Below, piece by piece: positions 26,442 through 34,326 of a DNA stretch of 64,000 bases. Every line of letters starts with the position of its first letter. Position 1 is the first letter of the stretch. Source of the stretch: Fastidiosipila sp963510375 (GTDB lineage Bacteria; Bacillota; Clostridia; Saccharofermentanales; Fastidiosipilaceae); assembly GCA_963510375.1 (NCBI GenBank), contig CAUPES010000003.1, forward strand, positions 1 through 64,000. The letters run 5' to 3'. Both the position numbers and the translations under genes were made by a program. The notes below the pieces were generated by a model. It was not told the DNA's origin. It searched no databases and saw only the letters and a list, made by a program, of their open reading frames with translations.

Positions 26442-26785
26442 TGAAAGCATTATTCTTAATTTTGAATAAAACAGAAAAATTAAACGAAATTCTTGAGGCC
26501 TATGTAGATGTAGGTGTACGAGGAGCTACTATAATAGATTCCCAAGGCATGGGGTCTGCTCTAGTTGAAGGAAATATACCTCTTCTCGGTGGATTGTTAA
26601 GAACTGTAATGGATAACAATCGCCCATACAATAAAGTCATATTTGCAGTAATTAAAGAAGAAACTACCCTTAATGCCGCAATCGCAAGTGTTGAAAAAAT
26701 ATTAGACGATCTCGATAAACCAGGAGCAGCTTTAATGTTTACTATTGACGTTGATAAAGTCATTGGTGGAAGTTACTCAAATTAG
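26441..26785 (+). CDS. PII-like signalling protein coupled to the antiporter
   Basis: 114 residues with the ferredoxin-like PII fold: KALFLILNKTEKLNEILEAYVDVGVRGATIIDSQGMGSAL is the beta1-alpha1-beta2 unit and leads into the T-loop position. The end FTIDVDKVIGG resembles the PII C-terminal strand. The usual T-loop uridylylation Tyr of GlnB is not apparent. It overlaps the antiporter stop by one base. By analogy with PII-like proteins paired with transporters (such as SbtB with SbtA) it may gate the antiporter in response to a nucleotide. That function is inference. Confidence 0.75.
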   Translation: MKALFLILNKTEKLNEILEAYVDVGVRGATIIDSQGMGSALVEGNIPLLGGLLRTVMDNNRPYNKVIFAVIKEETTLNAAIASVEKILDDLDKPGAALMFTIDVDKVIGGSYSN

Positions 26786-26837
26786 GAAAAGACATTCTCC
26801 AATTATCAGACGACATTCAAACGATATTCAAACAAAT

Positions 26838-26910
26838 AAAAAGCAGGCTACTATCATTTGATTTTCCATAAATTGGGATGACATAATCTTTTGATAGTTC
26901 CTGCTTTTTT
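26838..26910. terminator. Bidirectional terminator between antiporter operon and lgt
   Basis: AAAAAGCAGG and CTACTATCA (from 26838) pair with TTGATAGTT and CCTGCTTTTT (to 26910), forming a long stem around a loop of about 35 nt. It lies between convergent transcripts with A- and T-tracts on both sides. Confidence 0.7.
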
Positions 26911-26929
26911 ACTTTTTCTTGATCCTTAA

Positions 26930-27835
26930 TTAATCTTCTTCTAAATCTTCTACATCTTTGTTGGCTGCATCGATCTTTTCTTTCATCAATATTTCTGAGG
27001 CTTTTTTATCCATAAAGTAGTGATAGACAAAAATCCCAATTCCTGCCACAACCATTAGCAGTGATAGTATCTGTGAAACTCTAACTGTAGTTTGTCCAAC
27101 ATATAATGAATCTGTGCGCAAACCTTCTACTATATATCTAATAATTCCGTAACCAATTAAATATGTTGCCAATAGATCTCCGTTATGTTTGTTTCTCTTT
27201 CGATACATTAGCAAAATTGCAAACAAAATCATATTGCCTAAGAATTCATAGAAGAAAGTTGGATGAACTGGCAAAGCTGGATTCTGACCTAGTTGAGGAT
27301 TCATTTTTAGATATGCTTTTGTGCCATTACTAAACATTCCCCAAGGCAAATCTGTATTAACACCAAAAGCTTCTTGGTTGACGAAGTTTCCCCAGCGTCC
27401 TATTGCTTGTCCCAAAGGTAAATAGACTGCACAGAAATCTATAAATTTAAGAGCTGGTTTTTTCTTAATAGCATGTATAACTAAAATCGCTATAACTGCT
27501 CCAATTACACCACCATAAAAAGCCATTCCGCCTTGCCTAAAATCAATAATCTTCCAGAAATCACCTTTAAACTGTTCCCAAGAAAAAATAACGTAATAAG
27601 CTCTTGCTCCAAGTAGTGAAGCAATAATTATCATAATAAAGTTATCCAACAAAAACTCTTGATCAATATCATACTTTGGTGCATGCCTATATGCTAAATA
27701 CAAACAAAGCATGATACCTGTTGTAATAATAATTCCATACCAATATACATCTATACCAAATAAACTAAACGCCACACGGCTAATTTCCAAATCATTTATC
27801 CCTAACCCAGGGAAACTAACTACAAATTTATCCAT
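26930..27835 (-). CDS. lgt: Prolipoprotein diacylglyceryl transferase
   Basis: 301 residues, seven membrane helices. Transfers diacylglycerol to the lipobox cysteine of prelipoproteins, the first step of lipoprotein maturation. The signature GRWGNFVNQEAFG (about residue 144) and the HPTFFYEFLGN block near 206 are present, as is GGMAFYGGVIGA. I choose ATG at 27835, since AGAGGA lies 8 bp before it; a TTG two codons upstream is less likely. It would process the substrate-binding lipoprotein encoded at 47827-49338. Confidence 0.94.
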   Translation of the reverse strand: MDKFVVSFPGLGINDLEISRVAFSLFGIDVYWYGIIITTGIMLCLYLAYRHAPKYDIDQEFLLDNFIMIIIASLLGARAYYVIFSWEQFKGDFWKIIDFRQGGMAFYGGVIGAVIAILVIHAIKKKPALKFIDFCAVYLPLGQAIGRWGNFVNQEAFGVNTDLPWGMFSNGTKAYLKMNPQLGQNPALPVHPTFFYEFLGNMILFAILLMYRKRNKHNGDLLATYLIGYGIIRYIVEGLRTDSLYVGQTTVRVSQILSLLMVVAGIGIFVYHYFMDKKASEILMKEKIDAANKDVEDLEED

Positions 27836-27927
27836 TAACAAATCCTCTTAACTTAAATTAATTTTTTCTTCATTAAACTTTTTTTATCTATTTAATTAGA
27901 CTATATCATTTAGTATTAAAAAACTTT

Positions 27928-29256
27928 TTAAACTTTGTGACAAATCAAAATTGTCCTATTCTCTGGCTTTATAAATTCAAAGTCATTTGATATTTCAGTT
28001 AAATTATCGTGCATACTATTATAAATAGTCGCATAATCTGCAAATTCAATGCCCATAGCTCTCGCATAGCTGGCTGCTCTACCGAACTTAGATACCGTAT
28101 CCATATCTCGAATAAACTTGCCTACACTAGCCTTCCACCTAGGCTCCATATCTTCTAAGCTAATATTCCCACTATCCAAAAATTTTTCAAGATTATGAGC
28201 AATTGCATCAGCAGTTATTCTAGGATCCAAAGAACTTGCTCTAATACTTAAGTAGGAAAATTCTTGGTTAATATAGTATTGATATTTAACTTCATTTCCC
28301 AATAAACCGGTTTCATTAATATGCTTAAAATTATCTGAACCATATCCAATTATAGAGTCTAATAATAACTTTGCTTCTATTCTAGCTTTGATTATATCTT
28401 TCCCACCAACTACATAATTCTCATTGTCACTTAATTTCCTGTAGGCTAGTCCAAAAGCGTCACTCGTATATTGCCAATTCAGCTCCTGAAATCTATCGAA
28501 ATCTTCCCTATAATTCTTGTACAACAATATCTGTGTATTCTTATTCGTTTGGTAATTCTTGTCTTGCAGTATCTCAGCAATTCTTGGCAAAAGCTTCTCT
28601 TCTTGGAACTCACCTGCAAGGATCAAAGATATATTCTTGATGTTAAATAAATTCCTATATACTTGTTGAACATCTTCTAAGTTAATTGTTTCAATAGTAT
28701 CTAAATTACCTTCAATCTCTTCATAATATTCTGGTTGGTCGTAAAAAGCCTTCTTAAGATTTTTATTAATAAAATATTCAGGCTCTCTAGTAACCTTCAG
28801 CAAGTCAGCTTTTACATCTCGTTTGGCGGCTACTAATTTTCTCTTATCTAGATTAACGTTCAGTACAGTATCTAGCAAGACATCCACTGCATCGTAATAA
28901 TATTCATTGGTAATAATTTCAAAAATCAAATAAGAATGATCAACAATTAAATTTCCGCTAATACCATATTTAGCTAGCTCAACTGCAAGCGAGCCTTCCT
29001 CAACAAATGAGAAAATCATTTTAGAAAGCAACTTTAAACTACCTACCGGAACATGCACTTCTGCATCTGTAAGTACATCTATAAATCTAGTATGCATAGC
29101 TCCAAAAGGTATAACTAGAGCAGCATATTTTTGACCAAATCCATCTCTTTTTAAGACATCAATACTCATCCCAGACAAATGTCTGTATGTAGTAATTTTT
29201 TGGCGAGTTAAACTTTCTCTTCTTTGATAACTAGATAGTCCATGTCTTTGCAGCAT
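27928..29256 (-). CDS. M16-family (YmfH-like) peptidase homologue lacking the zinc motif
   Basis: 442 residues with the two-lobed M16 architecture; N-terminal strand KYAALVIPFGAMHTRF and central ENYEIEGNL-type segment match YmfH proteins. In YmfH the zinc-binding HFLEH follows VPxGIA. Here the same place reads VPVGSLKLLSKMIF, so both His and the Glu are replaced (Lys75, Ser78, Lys79). It is probably not a protease. It starts 1 bp after the RibF-M16 fusion gene and likely pairs with its M16-like half. Function unknown; possibly a scaffold or chaperone-like role. Confidence 0.82.
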   Translation of the reverse strand: MLQRHGLSSYQRRESLTRQKITTYRHLSGMSIDVLKRDGFGQKYAALVIPFGAMHTRFIDVLTDAEVHVPVGSLKLLSKMIFSFVEEGSLAVELAKYGISGNLIVDHSYLIFEIITNEYYYDAVDVLLDTVLNVNLDKRKLVAAKRDVKADLLKVTREPEYFINKNLKKAFYDQPEYYEEIEGNLDTIETINLEDVQQVYRNLFNIKNISLILAGEFQEEKLLPRIAEILQDKNYQTNKNTQILLYKNYREDFDRFQELNWQYTSDAFGLAYRKLSDNENYVVGGKDIIKARIEAKLLLDSIIGYGSDNFKHINETGLLGNEVKYQYYINQEFSYLSIRASSLDPRITADAIAHNLEKFLDSGNISLEDMEPRWKASVGKFIRDMDTVSKFGRAASYARAMGIEFADYATIYNSMHDNLTEISNDFEFIKPENRTILICHKV

Positions 29257-29257
29257 A

Positions 29258-31594
29258 TTATCCTTCGGCCTCCGTATCTCGTTTTGGTGTTAATCTATAA
29301 TCTAGCAAAAGTTTCATCCTTGCTGCTATTTCAGATAAATCTTCACGGCGAATACTTTTAATATGCTCTATAGCTTCTTTAGCATTATATTTATTGGCTG
29401 TAATTAAATTCTGACTATTAAATTCCATTCTAGATTCGCCGTCATCAATGATTGCAGAATATTGATTTTCCACAAATCTCAAAGCACTAACAAAGGCATC
29501 TTCGGAATAATCATTTTCAACTATAGAATTTACAACATTGTGCATTAATTCCAAAGCTTTATTCTCATCACCTGGCTCTACCTGTGCATACACAAACATT
29601 AGTGAAGAATCTGAGCGATAGATTGACTCAATTTTATAAATATATTTCAACTCATCTTGTACATATTGGTTAAATAAAGATGTTGTTTTACCTGCTACTA
29701 AAGCACTCAGGACTTGAGCTTTAAGCACAGATATAGAATATGGACCTGGCAAATCACCAAAAACCATTGCCATATGGCTTAGTTTAGAATTAATGTGCAA
29801 CTCTTTGCTTGGAACCGCAAAAAAATCACTAAACCCAGGACTGACTCCAGGCAATATTTGCAGTGCATCTCTACTTCTCGGTAATTTAGATAGTTTATCT
29901 ACTATACTTTTTGCAAACTCATTATCTTTAAATCTACCACTTGTTATAACTCTGATATGTCCTTTAGAGAACATACGCATCCAGGCTTGTTGTAGGTCTT
30001 CATTAGTTATATTCTGAACTTTGCTAATAAATTCAGAAATTGAGTTATTCTCCTCATGAGCTCTGTAATTTTCTTTGTATAAGTACTCTTTTGCAAAATA
30101 AAGCGCCTTATTTTTATCAGGAGCATAAAACTTCTGATAGTCATAAATAAGATTTTGTTTTTCTTCTTCTATTACTTCGAGTGGGAAATTATAAAACTCA
30201 TCCCAAACTGGGTTAACTATTAGATCAAGCAATAACTTACTTGTATTCTTAAACACTTCCGTTTCTTCCATACCCCTGTTAATAGCGGAAAGTTTGAAAC
30301 GAACTACTTTCAAATCCCCAACCTGCTCTGCATCAGTTTCAATCCTACTTGCGAACTGATGATCCAAAAAAGACCTAAACTCTTGTCTAGTAGCATAATC
30401 TGGCGTAGCTGCTGTTAATACGTTTGCCAAGAGATGTTCCACTATCAATGTATCTTCTTCAAATGGCGTATATACTTCTACATATAAGTAAGAAGTGTTG
30501 AATCTCTCAGATCTTGAAACATAGATAGGAATACCATTTCTATCCGTAAAAAGCCTAAATCCTTCATTATTATTGTGATATCGAATCGCGTTTTTCAAAT
30601 CTATATCTAATTGTGCCGACATGGCTATAAAGCTTGGGAATCTCTCTTCAGGTCTTTCAAACTTTAGCAACTCTATTTCAACATATTGATTATACAAATC
30701 AAAAGTTTCACCAATTATATAACTTTCAACCAATGCATAAGGATCTGTATGGTTAACAGTAGGTCTTAGGCCGATACTTGTGAGTGAGTTATAATAGGTA
30801 TCTCCAACCTTTGTTCTACTGTTATATACACCAAATTTTGGCATTACCATACCTTCTGGAACTCTTATATTTGCGGTAGGCATGCCAATTGTTCTACCCA
30901 AAGCATTACCATGGATAACTACTCCAGGCAAAGTATATGGTTTTCCTAGCAGTGAGCTAACTTTCTCCATATTAGCATCTAATATATTTTCACGAATTTT
31001 CTCACTAGAAATAATCTCACCATCGAACAAAACTGGTTTAATAACTCTCAGCTCAACATCATTAGCAACACACCAGTTTTGCAAAAACTCTGAATTACCT
31101 GCACGGTTCTTACCAAAATAATAATCTTCACCAACAAAAAGAATTTTACAATTTAATATATCTTTGAGAATATTATTGCAAAATTCATCTGGACTTAGAC
31201 TTGCGTAGTTTTTATCAAACTTTTGCAAGATCACACTATCAACTCCCAAAGATTCTAAAACTCTATCTCGTTGTTCGTCGCTTTGTAATAGACCTCTGAA
31301 ATCTCTATCAACATTAGGTAAAGGAGAACTTAGTAATTCATTATCTCCATCCATTCCTGGAACAACAACCTTTAAATAAGCATTAGCATTGACCGGCTTA
31401 GGATAACGATCAAAAGACAAAACACTAGCTTCCAAACGTCTTTCTCTTGCAATCTGCACCATTGTTCTAATTATCTCTTGATGGCCTCTATGTACACCAT
31501 CAAAATATCCCAGTGCTACTGCCTTTGGGTTCTGAAATCTTAAATGGTTATCATCTTCTTTAATTTTGTTCAAATCTAGATTTAAAATTTTCAA
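29258..31594 (-). CDS. ribF: Riboflavin kinase/FAD synthetase fused to an M16-peptidase-like (YmfF-like) domain
   Basis: 778 residues, against about 310 for normal RibF. Residues 20-200 are the FAD synthetase nucleotidyltransferase domain (GYFDGVHRGH at 29-38). Residues 215-335 are riboflavin kinase (GRTIGMPTANI at 233-243, Glu290 in LVESYII). From about residue 345 a YmfF-like M16 domain runs to the end (FRLFTDRNGIPIYV, then EHLLANVLTAATPDYATRQEFRSFLD). No HxxEH motif is seen in that half, which is usual for YmfF partners. The frame is continuous with no stop or start at the junction. The gene overlaps truB by 35 bp. Confidence 0.9.
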   Translation of the reverse strand: MKILNLDLNKIKEDDNHLRFQNPKAVALGYFDGVHRGHQEIIRTMVQIARERRLEASVLSFDRYPKPVNANAYLKVVVPGMDGDNELLSSPLPNVDRDFRGLLQSDEQRDRVLESLGVDSVILQKFDKNYASLSPDEFCNNILKDILNCKILFVGEDYYFGKNRAGNSEFLQNWCVANDVELRVIKPVLFDGEIISSEKIRENILDANMEKVSSLLGKPYTLPGVVIHGNALGRTIGMPTANIRVPEGMVMPKFGVYNSRTKVGDTYYNSLTSIGLRPTVNHTDPYALVESYIIGETFDLYNQYVEIELLKFERPEERFPSFIAMSAQLDIDLKNAIRYHNNNEGFRLFTDRNGIPIYVSRSERFNTSYLYVEVYTPFEEDTLIVEHLLANVLTAATPDYATRQEFRSFLDHQFASRIETDAEQVGDLKVVRFKLSAINRGMEETEVFKNTSKLLLDLIVNPVWDEFYNFPLEVIEEEKQNLIYDYQKFYAPDKNKALYFAKEYLYKENYRAHEENNSISEFISKVQNITNEDLQQAWMRMFSKGHIRVITSGRFKDNEFAKSIVDKLSKLPRSRDALQILPGVSPGFSDFFAVPSKELHINSKLSHMAMVFGDLPGPYSISVLKAQVLSALVAGKTTSLFNQYVQDELKYIYKIESIYRSDSSLMFVYAQVEPGDENKALELMHNVVNSIVENDYSEDAFVSALRFVENQYSAIIDDGESRMEFNSQNLITANKYNAKEAIEHIKSIRREDLSEIAARMKLLLDYRLTPKRDTEAEG

Positions 31595-32762
31595 TTCCAG
31601 TAAACATCCTTTCTGCCGTTAATGCTCTGCCTCTATTAGTCTTTATAATTTTAGCTAAACCAATAAATTTTTCAGCAAAAAATACTCTAAAGTACTTGTT
31701 TTCATTTAACTTCGACGTTTCTACGTAATTTTTGGCATTTACCTTTTGCCCTTGAAGTAACTTCACAGCATCTTGATAATCTAAGTTTAGCATAGGATAA
31801 TCAGGGCGTGCTGTTGCAGGAGACAATAATATCTCACTATTATCATAATCTTGTAAATTTCTTGTTTCTATTACACTCTCCAAGTACTCTAATTTAATAC
31901 TTTGTTCTAAATTATATGGACCATTCGCTAAACGTCTCAAGCTAAAAGCATATGCTGATAAACCACAAGCCTTAGCTAAATCAGCTGCCCAAGTCCTTAC
32001 ATAGGTACCACTTGAAACGGTCAAATCAAAAATTGCCCAAGCTCGTGGCAAATTAATAAAATTTGCTGAATCCAAATCAGAAAAATCTTGCTCTAATTCA
32101 GGGAAAAACTCCTCACTTGCTTGAGCCTGCCCTGGACATAAACTTGCAAAAGCCTCCCAAGTAAAGTTCCCTCTTGTTTCTTGTTCATACTCTAATGAGT
32201 CAAAGTTCTCAACTGCATCCAAACACTCAAGTACTTTAGGATTTGTTCCCGCTGCTATAAAATTCGCTTCAAATATATGGGCAGTTCTGGTTTTAAGCGG
32301 AACTGCTATCTCATTTCTTGCGTACCAATACAGCGGTTTACCTTCAACCTTTACCGCTGAATATAATGGCACTTCTTGAGTTATTTCGCCTGTTAAATTA
32401 GCAGCTGCAAATTTAATTTTTTTGAAACCATTAAATTCAAAAGCTTTTAAGTCATCTGTACCTAAGTTATCAGATTTAAGAACTTCTCCTGATAGATCTT
32501 GAGTAGTCGTACTTTCACCAAAGCTAATCATAACTCTATAAGTCTTTGTATAGTCATCCATGTATTTAATCATGTTAGTAGACTTTCCTATAGCAACTGG
32601 CAAAACTCCGTCTGCAAAAGGATCCAAAGTGCCTACATGACCAACTCTAGATTCTTGGCTTAGCGTCTTAACTTTTCTTACAACTTGCATGGATGTAATG
32701 CCTGCAGGTTTCCAGATGTTAAGCAAACCACCTTTACAACTTTCTTTATTCTTTTTACTCAT
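31560..32762 (-). CDS. truB: tRNA pseudouridine(55) synthase with a central insertion
   Basis: 400 residues, about 100 more than usual. Makes pseudouridine 55 in tRNA T-loops. The catalytic Asp is in VGHVGTLDPFADGVLPVAIG (residues 38-57), preceded by NIWKPAGITSMQVVRKVK. The family's second block SSGTYVRTWAADLAKACG is at about 252-269. Between them, roughly residues 160-245, is an extra acidic segment that typical TruB proteins lack. A C-terminal PUA-like region ends the protein. It belongs to the rimP-nusA-infB operon as in most Bacillota. Confidence 0.93.
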   Translation of the reverse strand: MSKKNKESCKGGLLNIWKPAGITSMQVVRKVKTLSQESRVGHVGTLDPFADGVLPVAIGKSTNMIKYMDDYTKTYRVMISFGESTTTQDLSGEVLKSDNLGTDDLKAFEFNGFKKIKFAAANLTGEITQEVPLYSAVKVEGKPLYWYARNEIAVPLKTRTAHIFEANFIAAGTNPKVLECLDAVENFDSLEYEQETRGNFTWEAFASLCPGQAQASEEFFPELEQDFSDLDSANFINLPRAWAIFDLTVSSGTYVRTWAADLAKACGLSAYAFSLRRLANGPYNLEQSIKLEYLESVIETRNLQDYDNSEILLSPATARPDYPMLNLDYQDAVKLLQGQKVNAKNYVETSKLNENKYFRVFFAEKFIGLAKIIKTNRGRALTAERMFTGIENFKSRFEQN

Positions 32763-32789
32763 ACAACATTTCCTAATTCAGAAAAATAT

Positions 32790-33842
32790 CTACAACCCTA
32801 ATTTTTGATTAATTTCAGTAATAATCTGTTCAGCAATACTGTCTAAACCGCTTGCTTCTAATTCTGCAGCACTAATTGTAAATCCAGCAGCATTCAAATG
32901 TCCACCGCCGTTATGGGCACGTGCAATTACAGAAATATCATTATGACCAGTACTTCTTAAATTACCTCTAACAGTTCCTTCACTTGTTTCACGCAATACA
33001 AGACTTACTACAACTCCTTTGATATTTCTTAATACAGCAGGCAAATTCTCCAAATCAGTATCTGCAATATCATTATCATTCATAAATGATTGAGGGACAG
33101 TTAAATAAGCTATCTTTTTATTATCACTTATATTTGCCTTTTGGATAAGCTTAGTTTCAGCAAGCAATTTATCCCAAGGTTTTTCTTTAAACAAGTGATT
33201 ATTTAATTCAGCTACATTAATGTCATATTCTAGTAATTCTGCAGCTATTCTAAGCGTTTCAGGCTTAGTATTGTCATATGAAAAACTTCCCGTATCTGTC
33301 AATAATCCTGTATATATGGTTAAAGCTACTTCTTTATCCAAAAGCTGCTCACCAGTAAGCTCTTCCAAGAGCAAAATCAATGTATAAACCAACTCCACAT
33401 TAGCTCCTGCTTCTGGATCTATAAAAATCAAATCTCCATTAACTTTGCTGCTAATATGATGATCTATAATTGCGAATTCAGGGCTTCCATGGAATATTTC
33501 CAGTCTTTTGGCTAACCTATCATCTTCAGAGGAATCCACTTGTATGGATAAAGTAACTCTCTGTTTGAGGTCTGCCTGAGCATCCTCAGGTGACTCATTC
33601 CAATTAATAAACTTAGAATCCGTTTTCATAAATTCCATATCAGCTGAGAGATTTTCTTCTGCCAATACAGCAGCTTCAATTCCTAACTTAGCAAAAACTT
33701 TTACTAAAGCAAAAGAAGAGCCGTAGGCATCGCCATCAGCTCTTACATGTGGATAAACTAATATAAATTCATCTTGTTGTCTTTTGCTAAGAATTTTTTG
33801 AGCTAAAGCTTCTAGCCCTTGTTTTCTAGTTTCTCTAGTCAT
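32790..33842 (-). CDS. nrnA: DHH/DHHA1-family oligoribonuclease and pAp phosphatase
   Basis: 350 residues. Degrades very short RNA oligonucleotides and 3'-phosphoadenosine 5'-phosphate. Metal-binding motifs of the DHH domain are visible: HVRADGDAYGSSFAL (about 31-45), VDSSEDD, and IIDHHIS near residue 126. The DHHA1 domain carries GGGHLNAAGF near the C-terminus. It lies between rbfA and truB, the standard place for nrnA in Bacillota. Confidence 0.93.
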   Translation of the reverse strand: MTRETRKQGLEALAQKILSKRQQDEFILVYPHVRADGDAYGSSFALVKVFAKLGIEAAVLAEENLSADMEFMKTDSKFINWNESPEDAQADLKQRVTLSIQVDSSEDDRLAKRLEIFHGSPEFAIIDHHISSKVNGDLIFIDPEAGANVELVYTLILLLEELTGEQLLDKEVALTIYTGLLTDTGSFSYDNTKPETLRIAAELLEYDINVAELNNHLFKEKPWDKLLAETKLIQKANISDNKKIAYLTVPQSFMNDNDIADTDLENLPAVLRNIKGVVVSLVLRETSEGTVRGNLRSTGHNDISVIARAHNGGGHLNAAGFTISAAELEASGLDSIAEQIITEINQKLGL

Positions 33843-33926
33843 AAAACTCCTAATAATAATTATTACATTTTTATAAAATAATTTTAAAGCTCTGAATTAA
33901 AATCCCTGTGAGGATTTCAATATTTT

Positions 33927-34325
33927 TTAATCTAATTCTTCCAAGTCTGCTTCCATAGCGTCAGCATTCTCTGCTCTGTCAGCTTTAACTTGTTCCAAGA
34001 TTTCATCAATTCTTTGTCCTTTGTCAAAGGAATCATCCAAATGGAAGCGTAACTCTGGAGTTACTCTTAATTTCAATCTTTGAGACAATTCCTTACGCAA
34101 GAAACCCTTAGCAGTGTTCAGGGCTTCTACAGCTTCAACTTGTTTATCTTTAGCCTGAGCCAAAACACTTACATACAAGTCTGCATAGTTAAAATCACTA
34201 CTTACTGTAACATCAGTAATTGATGTAAACACAGGAACTCTTGGATCATCTAATTCAGTTCTAATAATTTCTGCAGTGAGGCGTTTAACCTCATCTGCAA
34301 CTCTATTTTCTCTCTTAAAAGCCAT
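33927..34325 (-). CDS. rbfA: Ribosome-binding factor A
   Basis: 133 residues with the KH-like RbfA fold (REN RVADEVKRL start, ITDVTVSSDFNYADLYVSVLA, LRKELSQRLKLRVTPELRFHLDDSFDKGQRI). Needed for late maturation of the 30S subunit. I use the ATG at 34325, one base after the infB stop codon, with AAAGGG upstream; an in-frame start 15 bp earlier lies inside infB. A short acidic tail follows the domain. Confidence 0.94.
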   Translation of the reverse strand: MAFKRENRVADEVKRLTAEIIRTELDDPRVPVFTSITDVTVSSDFNYADLYVSVLAQAKDKQVEAVEALNTAKGFLRKELSQRLKLRVTPELRFHLDDSFDKGQRIDEILEQVKADRAENADAMEADLEELD

Positions 34326-34326
34326 T

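Noticed and set aside
27842..31594. Possibility that the RibF-M16 fusion is two genes with a missed start
   Set aside because: No stop codon, ribosome binding site or suitably placed start occurs at the junction near residue 340; the frame is continuous.
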